NCBI GenBank assembly: GCA_021186555.1
Contig: JAJKFL010000004.1
Span: 41,274,351 to 41,338,350, forward strand
Source: Reticulitermes speratus
Lineage: Eukaryota > Arthropoda > Insecta > Blattodea > Rhinotermitidae
DNA: 64,000 bases
Direction of reading: 5' to 3'
Under the pieces are notes generated by a model that saw only the letters and a list, made by a program, of their open reading frames with translations, was not told the DNA's origin and ran no database searches. Below are positions 55,790 through 64,000 of the stretch, piece after piece. The position numbers and the translations under genes are program-made. How positions within the stretch are numbered: position 1 is the stretch's first letter; each line of letters opens with the position of its first letter.

Positions 55790-57410
55790 AAACGACCTCA
55801 CGTTGTTTGAGTTCTGAAACGATGTGAAAGTACTTCCTATCCAATGCTCCCGGATGGGCCAAAGACCATTGCTTTTTGGGAGGTTCCCAGGCTTCGCCCA
55901 TTTGTCTTTCTGATAACAGCAACATGTAGATGAAGATGAGTATGGAGCATTGATGGAACGATACTGACAGGGGAAACTGAAGTACTGGGAGAGAAACATT
56001 ATACAGCGTTGGTGGTAGATGTATGAATGAGTATGGAGCATTGGTGGAATGATACTGACAGGGGAAAACTGAAGTACTGGGAGAGAAACATTATACAGCG
56101 TTGGTGGTAGATGAATGAATGAGTATGGAGCATTGGTGGAATGATACTGACAGGGAAAACTGAAGTACTGGGAGAGAAACATTATACAGTGTTGGTGGTA
56201 GATGAATGAAAGAGTATGGAGCATTGGTGGAATGATACTGACAGGGGAAACTGAAGTACTGGGAGAGAAACATTATACAGCGTTGGTGGTAGATGTATGA
56301 ATGAGTATGGAGCATTGGTGGAATGATACTGACAGGGGAAACTGAAGTACTGGGAGAGAAACATTATACAGCGTTGGTGGTAGATGAATGAAAGAGTATG
56401 GAGCATTGGTGGAATGATACTGACAGGGGAAACTGAAGTACTGGGAGAGAAACATTATACAGCGTTGGTGGTAGATGAATGAATGAGTATGGAGCATTGG
56501 TGGAATGATACTGACAGGGGAAACTGAAGTACTGGGAGAGAAACATTATACAGCGTTGGTGGTAGATGTATGAATGAGTATGGAGCATTGGTGGAATGAT
56601 ACTGACAGGGGAAACTGAAGTACTGGGAGAGAAACATTATACAGCGTTGGTGGTAGATGAATGAAAGAGTATGGAGCATTGGTGGAATGATACTGACAGG
56701 GGAAACTGAAGTACTGGGAGAGAAACATTATACAGCGTTGGTGGTAGATGAATGAATGAGTATGGAGCATTGGTGGAATGATACTGACAGGGGAAACTGA
56801 AGTACTGGGAGAGAAACATTATACAGCGTTGGTGGTAGATGAATGAATGAGTATGGAGCATTGGTGGAATGATACTGACAGGGAAAACAGAAGTACTGGG
56901 AGAGATACATTATACAGTGTTGGTGGTAGATGTATGAAAGAGTATGGAGCATTGGTGGAATGATACTGACAGGGGAAACTGAAGTACTGGGAGAGAAACA
57001 TTATACAGCGTTGGTGGTAGATGTATGAATGAGTATGGAGCATTGGTGGAATGATACTGACAGGGGAAACTGAAGTACTGGGAGAGAAACATTATACAGC
57101 GTTAGTGGTAGATGTATGAATGAGTATGGAGCATTGGTGGAATGATACTGACAGGGGAAACTGAAGTACTGGGAGAGAAACATTATACAGCGTTGGTGGT
57201 AGATGGATGAATGAGTATGGAGCATTGGTGGAATGATACTGACAGGGGAAACTGAAGTACTGGGCGAAAAACCTGTCACAGTGCCACTCTGTCCACCACA
57301 AATCTAATCTCAAATTGACTGACCGGAGGTTGAACCCAGCCCTCCGCGATGACAGGCCGGCGACTAAACCCCGTAGCAATGGCACAGCCCCTGCAAAGCC
57401 ATTTGCTATT
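55790..57410 (-). mobile_element. SINE family D, internal 91-bp unit expanded about 15-fold, head present
   Basis: Read on minus: tRNA-like head 57271-57410 (GCCATTGCTACGGGGTTTAG; GGGCTGGGTTCAACCTCC), GTGGACAGAGTGGCACTGTG, about 14.5 91-bp units (57270-55943), then the 3' body with CCAGGCTTCGCCCATTTGTC on plus. In 56280-56830 three subtypes (GTATGAATG, GAATGAAAG, GAATGAATG) recur in fixed order, a 273-bp higher-order unit. Confidence 0.9.
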
Positions 57411-57672
57411 TCTGACCTGCACTGAACCATCAGCACTATTTCGGCACTAATCCGAATGTCTGCGGTGGACCAAGCTCTTTTGTGTTTTTCTGAACTTTAA
57501 AAGCCCTAAAACACGCCACAGCCGGTTTGTTTCAGATACCCCCCTCCCCCTCCGATAACTATTCGCGGTAATTCTAGAGTGACGTCATCAGTTGGTGTTG
57601 CCCTGTGAGTTGCCTAATTAAGAAAACTTTGCTCATTATGACTGTCTTCTGCCTGGTGTAGAGACAGAAGTG
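57411..57672. other. No gene recognised
   Basis: Single-copy-looking, with a C-rich CCCCCCTCCCCCTCC run near 57540. Confidence 0.35.
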
Positions 57673-57812
57673 GTAAATGTGACGTGTGTTTGTGACGTGT
57701 GTTTGTGACGTGTGTTTGTGACGCGTGTTTGTGACGTGTGTTTGTGACGCGTGTTTGTGACGCGTGTTTGTGACGCGTGCTTGTGACGCGTGCTTCTGAC
57801 GCGTGTTTGTGA
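57673..57812. repeat. 13-bp tandem array, about 10 copies
   Basis: GTGACGYGTGTTT repeats, with a T/C transition between subtypes. Confidence 0.92.
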
Positions 57813-58040
57813 CGTATAGTGAGCTTAAGGCCTTTTAAATCAAACACAAACACTAATTACGTGCTGCAGACCACAGCAACACCACGTGGGCTCTGCTGTG
57901 TAAGGAACTGTTGTGCATGCGGCGTAACGTGCAATTTGCTGTACGTTCGGTCAGTCAGTGCCTCTAGTTGTTCTAATTGCCTTGAACAGAGACATTATGA
58001 TGACAGCAAAGTGTTTGTGTTTGTCTGTCTGTCTGTGCTG

Positions 58041-58800
58041 GTCAAGTCTGGAGATCAGAATGCAGGACAAAATTACAACATAAAGTTAGATAATAAATAC
58101 TCTGAAAGGGTGGAACAGTTCAAATATCTGGGAACAACCGTAACTGAAATGTCATTCATGAAGGAGTTAAGAGCAGATTGAAGTCACGTAATGCTTGTTA
58201 TCGTTGGTGCAGGATCTTGTGTCTTACAGTTTGCTGTACAAAGGTACAAACATTAAGATATACAGAACTGTAATTGTGTTGTTGTTTTGTGTGGGTGTGA
58301 AACTTGGTCTGTCACACTGAGGGAGGAACATAGGCTGAGGGTGTTCGAGAATAGGGTGCTGAGGGGGATATTTGGGTCTAAGAGGGACGGGGTAACAGGG
58401 GAGTGGAGAAGACTACGTAACGAGGAACTTAATGATCTGTACTCATCACCAAATATTATTCGGGTGATCAAATCAAGAAGAATGAGGTAGGCGGGGCATG
58501 TAGCACGTATGGGTGAGGGGACAGGTGTATACAGGATTTTGGTGGGGAGATTTGAGGGAAGGAGACCACTTGGAAGACCCAGGCGTAGATGGGAGGATAA
58601 TATTAAAATGGATCTTCAAGAAGTGGGATGGGGGGCATGGACTGGATTGATCTGGCTCAGGATATGGACAGGTGGCAGGCTGTTGTGAATGCGGTAATGA
58701 ACCGTCGGGTTCCATAAAATGAGGGGAATTTCTTGACTAGCTGACGACGTGTTAGCTTCTCAAGATGGACTGTGCTGTATGGAGTTAGTTAGTTAGTTGG
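58041..58800 (+). pseudogene. RTE-like LINE, longest copy in the window (reverse-transcriptase C-terminus)
   Basis: Frames in order give YSERVEQFKYLGTTVTEMSF (the FKYLG block of LINE reverse transcriptases), a frameshift to RLKSRNACYRW near 58170, [67 protein letters not shown], then a TAG in place of W (GAGGTAGGCGGGG), [18 protein letters not shown] and [20 protein letters not shown]. The 3' UTR TTTCTTGACTAGCTGACGAC ends in an AGTT tail at about 58800. 5'-truncated; no endonuclease domain. Confidence 0.88.
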
Positions 58801-58929
58801 TTATTTTAGTGCTGCCCAAGCACGAAATACTTTTCGTTTCGATAAATATCTGCACAGCTACTTCGCTCTGTGGCCTGTAAAGTGTAAGTTATTGTTGTGC
58901 GACTTTACGGAAAATTGGAAGCAGTCATT

Positions 58930-59518
58930 CGGCATGTTAAACATGGTGGTACATATAGTAACCACTGGGCTTTAAAGGGTTACAGTCCGTACCGCGCAGT
59001 AAACACACTCCGTCTCAGTTATACAAACCAGTCAGTTAATGTTGTACAGTGAAATAATCGCTGTTTGTTCTGAGATCCACACAAAACACATAAATACAGT
59101 CCGTACCGCGCAGTAAACACACTCCGTCTCAGTTATACAAACCAGTCAGTTAATGTTGTACAGTGAAATAATCGCTGTTTGTTCTGAGATCCACACAAAA
59201 CACATAAATACAGTCCGTACCGCGCAGTAAACACACTCCGTCTCAGTTATACAAACCAGTCAGTTAATGTAGTACAGTGAAATAATCGCTGTTTGTTCTG
59301 AGATCCACACAAAACACATAAATACAGTCCGTACCGCGCAGTAAACACACTCCGTCTCAGTTATACAAACCAGTCAGTTAATGTTGTACAGTGAAATAAT
59401 CGCTGTTTGTTCTGAGATCCACACAAAACACATAAATACACTGTGTGGGCAGAACGTAGAATTGTTGAATGTTAAACATGGTGGTACATATAGTAACCAT
59501 TGGGATTTAGAGGGATAA
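58930..59518 (-). mobile_element. 114-bp-unit TTAA element, four units, minus strand, two heads
   Basis: A head fragment (GGTGGTACATATAGTAACCA, CTGGGCTTTAAAGGGTTA, 58940-58982) lies immediately left of the array. A second head ends the array at 59465-59515 (TAACCATTGGGATTTAGAGG). Both have the same orientation. Confidence 0.82.
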
Positions 59519-60098
59519 TAAAATACAAGACCTGTATCATTTTTATATATCTTTTGATAATCTCCTGACAGTGTGTTGTGAACGAGCCTGTCCTTTGCCA
59601 ATGTTATGCAGAACGAAAGACAAATGCACATCAAACCGTCACAAGACGTACTACAGGTACTACAGGTACTACATCGCAGTACAAACAAACATGTTGTGTG
59701 ATGGTGGGTCGTCTGTAGCCTGGTTTCCGAGTTACGGAACCCTGCAAATTAAAGAAAATTATTACGTGTCTGGCTTGGACCTCAACGTGGGACATTGCAG
59801 TGTGAATAGTGACTGTCTTAGTCATTGGAAAATCCCAGCTGCTGTAGGAATCATCTCACGTGCACCGCGTGTCACAGGCATCGTTGATTTCGGCAGCATT
59901 AACTGTGGCCTTTGGATCCCCCCTCCCCCCCCCCCCCCCGAAGATAAAAATCTGTCGGCTTTAAATATGGGGAACGACCAATTAATTTACACGCTAAATA
60001 AAATACTGCATGATCTTCACAAAGCCGACCCACGTCTCATTTCCTATAACAAATTTTATTCAAATCGGATGAATTCTAGGAAACAATGGAAAATGTTC
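59519..60098 (+). other. Open frame of 191 codons with a proline run; function unknown
   Basis: The frame 59571-60146 has a PPPPPPP tract from a C-rich run (59921-59938), then NLSALNMGNDQLIYTLNKIL and HDLHKADPRLISYNKFYSNR. The second part has a protein-like composition but no family I recognise. A hammerhead element enters the frame at 60109. It may be chance or a decayed exon or transposon gene. Confidence 0.25.
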
Positions 60099-60174
60099 AT
60101 TTGCACGTCTAATCAAATAATAAAACCGACTAATGCACTATATTGACCAATTTTATTCTGGCCTGTTACCCCTC

Positions 60175-60217
60175 ACCCTACACGTGTTTCGGAACTCTAA
60201 GGTTCCATCTTCAGGGG
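60175..60217 (-). ncRNA. Hammerhead ribozyme motif
   Basis: Minus strand: ACCC, CTGAAGA, stem II GGAAC/GTTCC, GAAACACGTGTA, GGGT. Stem I is ACCC/GGGT, stem III ACAC/GTGT and the triplet GTA. The core is intact apart from one extra T. Confidence 0.72.
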
Positions 60218-60677
60218 TTGTCGTGTGCTACCAATTATTTACATATTAAAAACAAATACACAATATGTACAATAGTCTGTTAAAATATAAAAAGCCATAG
60301 GTGAATGAAGTTCAAAACTCTTTTAAAAATTGTACGATGTGTACTGTAGTCTATTAGAATCTTAAAATCTTAATAGCTTATATTTGAATGCTTAATTTAT
60401 TTACAGAAATGGAATACGGAGTCGAATAAAACTACGCCAGTAGTTCCGTAAAAAAGTGAATTTTACGAACAACCCAAAACTTTTAAAACATTTTTAAAAC
60501 AGTTTTTTAAACATACATCTACGTGAGATTTTAAGATTCTAATAGACTACAGTACACATCGTACAATTTTTAAAAGAGTTTTGAACTTCATTTACCTATG
60601 GGTTTTTATATTTTAACAGACTATTGTACATATTGTGTATTTGTTTTTAATATGTAAATAATTGGTAGCACACGACA

Positions 60678-60721
60678 ACCCCTGAAGATGGAACCTTAGA
60701 GTTCCGAAACACGTGTAGGGT
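60678..60721 (+). ncRNA. Hammerhead ribozyme motif
   Basis: Stem I ACCC (60678-60681) with GGGT (60718-60721), core CTGAAGA 60682-60688, 5-bp stem II GGAAC/GTTCC, GAAAC, stem III ACAC/GTGT. Cleavage is predicted after 60717. Compared with the ACATATGT copies, both strands of stem III have changed together and still pair. Confidence 0.72.
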
Positions 60722-60984
60722 GAGGGGTAACAGGCCAGAATAAAATTGGTCAATATAGTGCATTAGTCGGTTTTATTATTTGATTAGAAAATGCACGGTG
60801 TTAATACTGTGAAATTTGCACGTGTAAGTTTGGCTTACATCACACGTGTTGTTACTAAAGCACAATTTTATACTTGGTGCGTCGATACACGTTTGTAAAC
60901 AAACTCTGATTTTAAACTGATTTTATAAGTGAATGGCAATTGAACACTAAGATATTGCGTAACAATAAGGACAGAAATACCATT

Positions 60985-61150
60985 GGATGTAAATATGTGT
61001 AGTTTTGAAAACCCCCTGATGATGGGTTTTGCATAAACCGAAACATATGTAGGGGTCTAATAAAATAAAAAAGTGGTAAAGTGAACTGCATTTTGTTGGT
61101 GTTTTATGAACAGTGAACTGTGAAATATGCACGGTGAGACTAACATAAAA
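60985..61150 (+). mobile_element. Single-armed hammerhead element with tail
   Basis: A lone plus-strand motif is followed by a tail of about 90 bp containing ACTGCATTTTGTTGGTG and ATATGCACGGTGAGACTAAC. This matches the tails at 12.65 kb (complement) and 31.8 kb. No inverted partner is seen nearby. Confidence 0.6.
61011..61056 (+). ncRNA. Hammerhead ribozyme motif (classic CUGAUGA core)
   Basis: Stem I ACCCC (61011-61015) pairs perfectly with GGGGT (61052-61056). The core is CTGATGA, stem II GGTTT/AAACC with two extra bases before it, then GAAACATATGTA. Cleavage is predicted after 61051. Confidence 0.72.
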
Positions 61151-61445
61151 CTTGTCGCAATGACACTGTTCACCACAGATCTGACAGGGACTGTTCGAAT
61201 GCCGGAACATGGTGCTTTGATCCACACACTCTGTCATGTTGTTCAGAGCGAGCAAGCAGTGGTAACTATACACACCACCTGTTTCAATATCAAGTGATTC
61301 AGTGTTTCGCTGCACAATGTATTTATGTGTTCTGTATTATTCTGACAGCCAACAGCGATGAAGTCGCTAAAGTTTAGCCGCGTGTTACTGAGTATTTATT
61401 GAACTGACACGTACTACTGGCATTAACTTGTCAAGCTAACGAAGC
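61151..61445. mobile_element. Fragments: family D SINE head (minus) and one diverged 114-bp unit (plus)
   Basis: 61163-61215 (TGTTCACCACAGATCTGACA) matches the complement of the family D pre-array segment. 61255-61390 (AGTGGTAACTATACACACCA, CAATGTATTTATGTGTTCTG, CCAACAGCGATGAAG) is a single diverged unit with head. Confidence 0.5.
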
Positions 61446-63160
61446 CGTGCCATGGCTCAGGCGGTTAGTCGCTGACCTCTCACTGCGGATATCCGGGTTC
61501 AATCCCAAGTCAGTCCATGTGGGATTTGTGGTTGGCCAAGTGGCAATGATACAGGTTCTTATGCGAGTACTTCGGCTTTACCCTGTATAATGTTTTTCTC
61601 CCAGTACTTCAGTTTCCCCTGTCAGTATCATTCCACCAATGCTCCATACTCATTCATCCATCTACCACCAACGCTGTATAATGTTTCTCTCCCAGTACTT
61701 CAGTTTTCCCCTGTCAGTATCATCCCACCAATGCTCCATACTCATTCATTCATCTACCACCGACGCTGTATAATGTTTTTCTCCCAGTACTTCAGTTTCC
61801 CCTGTCAGTATCATTCCACCAATGCTCCATACTCATTCATCCATCTACCACCAACGCTGTATAATGTTTCTCTCCCAGTACTTCAGTTTTCCCCTGTCAG
61901 TATCATCCCACCAATGCTCCATACTCATTCATTCATCTACCACCGACGCTGTATAATGTTTTTCTCCCAGTACTTCAGTTTCCCCTGTCAGTATCATTCC
62001 ACCAATGCTCCATACTCATTCATCCATCTACCACCAACGCTGTATAATGTTTCTCTCCCAGTACTTCAGTTTTCCCCTGTCAGTATCATCCCACCAATGC
62101 TCCATACTCATTCATTCATCTACCACCGACGCTGTATAATGTTTTTCTCCCAGTACTTCAGTTTCCCCTGTCAGTATCATTCCACCAATGCTCCATACTC
62201 ATTCATCCATCTACCACCAACGCTGTATAATGTTTCTCTCCCAGTACTTCAGTTTCCCCTGTCAGTATCATTCCACAAATGCTCCATACTCATTCATTCA
62301 TCTACCACCGACGCTGTATAATGTTTTTCTCCCAGTACTTCAGTTTCCCCTGTCAGTATCATTCCACCAATGCTCCATACTCATTCATCCATCTACCACC
62401 AACGCTGTATAATGTTTTTCTCCCAGTACTTCAGTTTTCCCCTGTCAGTATCATTCCACCAAAGCTCCATACTCATTCATCCATCTACCACCAACGCTGT
62501 ATAATGTTTCTCTCCCAGTACTTCAGTTTTCCCCTGTCAGTATCATTCCACCAAAGCTCCATACTCATTCATCCATCTACCACCGACGCTGTATAATTTT
62601 TTCTCCCAGTACTTCAGTTTTCCCCTGTCAGTATCATTCCACCAATGCTCCATACTCATTCATACATCTACCACCGACGCTGTATAATGTTTTTCTCCCA
62701 GTACTTCAGTTTTCCCCTGTCAGTATCATTCCACCAAAGCTCCATACTCATTCATCCATCTACCACCGACGCTGTATAATGTTTTTCTCCCAGTACTTCA
62801 GTTTCCCCTGTCAGTATCATTCCACCAATGCTCCATACTCATTCATCCATCTACCACCAACGCTGTATAATGTTTCTCTCCCAGTACTTCAGTTTTCCCC
62901 TGTCAGTATCATTCCACCAATGCTCCATACTCATTCATCCATCTACCACCGACGCTGTATAATGTTTTTCTCCCAGTACTTCAGTTTTCCCCTGTCAGTA
63001 TCATTCCACCAATGCTCCATACTCATCTTTATCTTAATACCGCTATTATCAGAAGGACAAACGGGCGAAGTGTAGGAGTCTTTAAACAAAATGGTGCCCT
63101 TGCGAATATCGGAGAGCATTGGATACGAAAGTACTTTTACGTTGGCTTTCTTTGCGAGGC
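61446..63160 (+). mobile_element. SINE family D, complete, 91-bp unit expanded about 16-fold
   Basis: The tRNA-like head GCCATGGCTCAGGCGGTTAG ... CCGGGTTCAATCCC (61452-61508) is followed by GTGGGATTTGTGGTTGGCCA, the array 61585-63030, and the 3' body ATCAGAAGGACAAACGGGCG ... GAGCATTGGATACGAAAG. From 61590 to 62150 a dimer (one unit with CCAACG, one with TTTTCCCC/CATCCCACC/CCGACG) repeats at about 183 bp. Frames crossing it are artefacts. Confidence 0.9.
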
Positions 63161-63717
63161 TTAAGGTGTTAGTGTTGTTAATGGCGTTGAGGGTTTGACA
63201 ATTGTCTGACCTTGTGACAGATAGCGTATCTCTTTGTGTGGTCCATATCACAGCGGCCTTGTACCGTTGTTAGAGTGGTTAGCAGCTTCCGCGTCACACA
63301 CATGAATCACCTTTTGTAAGGTTTGGTGATTGCGCGACGTCTGATGTGCTTGGGCCTGCCGTTGATGGGTGTGCTGACAGGAGAGGGCGCTGTCTTACGG
63401 AGGAAAACTACGTTTGTTACGTAGCCACATATTGTACCTTCTATTGTCATTATCATCAGATCATCATCGTTATCATCATCAGATTGTTATTTAAAGATTG
63501 GGGAGGGGATGATTTTCATCCCAGATTTTATGTCATGTCTGGTGGAGTGCAGGATTTTGTGCTTCTGGTTTGGAACAATTAAGTCAGCTTTGTGAAACTG
63601 AGTCACGCTGAGCGGTTCCACACGGCCGTGGCAGGTTCTCTCAGCGGTACTGCTGTGACTTCACCTTCCTGCCACACAGCAATACAGCAATGCCTCGATG
63701 TTCGTGATTGTGTTGAC
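63161..63717. other. No gene recognised
   Basis: A TCATCATC-rich run lies near 63445-63482. A 78-codon frame (63346-63582) has no known domain. Confidence 0.35.
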
Positions 63718-63990
63718 GCCGGGGTAGCTCAGTCGGCATAGTGACTATGCTGCAGGCTTGACGTCAGACATATCGTAGTTCGATTCCGGGCAGGAGCGAG
63801 ATATTTTTTCTTCCCCAAAGTGTCTAGACGGGCTGCGAGGCTACAAGAAGCTTTCCCGGGTGGTAGAACGGCTGGAGGGTAAAGCTGACTACTCACCTGT
63901 AGCAAGTGCCGAGTTTAAGAATAAGTGGAGCTATACCTCCACTCTCCCCTATATGCCTTCATGGCTTATACTGGGACAGCTTTTCTTTTA
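63718..63990 (+). mobile_element. SINE family B with tRNA-like head
   Basis: GCCGGGGTAGCTCAGTCGGC (box A) and CGTAGTTCGATTCCGGGC (box B) start it. TTTCCCGGGTGGTAGAACGG, TGACTACTCACCTGTAGCAA and CCACTCTCCCCTATATGCCT follow, then CATGGCTTATACTGGGACAG. It lies near the window edge and no duplication was seen. The head is tRNA-like but sits at the 5' end of a dispersed body, so it is not a tRNA gene. Confidence 0.75.
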
Positions 63991-64000
63991 CTCTGTTCAT

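Larger units (their letters stand above)
60109..60813 (+). mobile_element. Hammerhead fold-back element with 10-bp target duplication
   Basis: ATTTGCACGT flanks it at 60099-60108 and 60814-60823. The arms, about 60109-60375 and 60525-60790, are inverted: CTAATCAAATAATAAAACCG / CGGTTTTATTATTTGATTAG at the ends, and TGTACGATGTGTACTGTAGT and complement near the centre. Each arm has a hammerhead motif. The plus copy ends with an AAATGCACGGTGTTAATA tail, the counterpart of the 35-bp satellite unit. Non-coding. Confidence 0.8.

Noticed and set aside
63718..63795. tRNA gene
   Set aside because: Box A and box B are present, but the segment continues into a dispersed SINE body shared with 43.8 and 51.7 kb.

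Overview
The window looks like a gene-poor, repeat-saturated stretch of an insect nuclear genome. The best guess is a cockroach or termite (Blattodea). That rests on remembered likeness of the LINE tails ([31 protein letters not shown]) and of the SINE families to blattodean repeats, so the order is an inference. I found no host protein gene, rRNA, real tRNA gene or CRISPR array that I can support. Nearly every long open frame lies inside a tandem array or a decayed transposon.

Four layers make up the window. (1) About thirty unrelated, locally homogeneous minisatellite or satellite arrays, with periods from 8 to 114 bp, cover roughly 30 kb by my tally. The largest are a 28-bp array at 1-3507, a 52-bp array at 19.4-20.8 kb, a 35-bp array at 31.8-33.7 kb, a 31-bp array at 44.6-45.9 kb and a 41/42-bp array at 48.4-50.8 kb. 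(2) A piggyBac-like TTAA element whose internal 114-bp unit is tandemly expanded recurs at eight or more places on both strands (14.9, 24.6, 25.7, 35.8, 39.9, 41.5, 53.5 and 58.9 kb). Diverged copies with one unit lie elsewhere. (3) A tRNA-headed SINE carries an internal 91-bp unit that is expanded at three loci (26.2-28.2, 55.9-57.3 and 61.6-63.0 kb). One unexpanded copy lies at 40.6 kb. Other SINEs, LINE 3' ends (17.4, 18.9, 23.9, 25.4, 29.7, 46.3, 51.6 and 58.1 kb), short TIR elements and a fold-back mariner fill the rest.

(4) The most interesting layer is a dispersed family of hammerhead-ribozyme-like elements. The motif CUGANGA - stem II - GAAACAYRTGT(A/C) - G-rich strand, with a matching C-rich strand just upstream, occurs at 3.56, 9.43, 12.73, 13.75, 31.53, 31.75, 35.14, 35.42, 60.20, 60.70 and 61.03 kb. 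It usually occurs as head-to-head inverted pairs. Three pairs are bracketed by direct repeats of 10-13 bp that look like target-site duplications: 35060-35528, 60109-60813 and 31459-34343. The short stem III (4 bp or fewer) and open stem I match the type I hammerheads known from Penelope-like retroelements. At three loci a tandem array starts only about 54-98 nt 3' of the predicted cleavage site. In one of these the array is enclosed by the element's own duplication. This suggests that these elements seed new satellites.

The components do not form a pathway. The window records successive insertion (SINE into LINE, hammerhead element into a tRNA-like sequence, mariner into satellite) and repeated local tandem amplification of element-internal units. 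All calls were made by eye, and array copy numbers are approximate.
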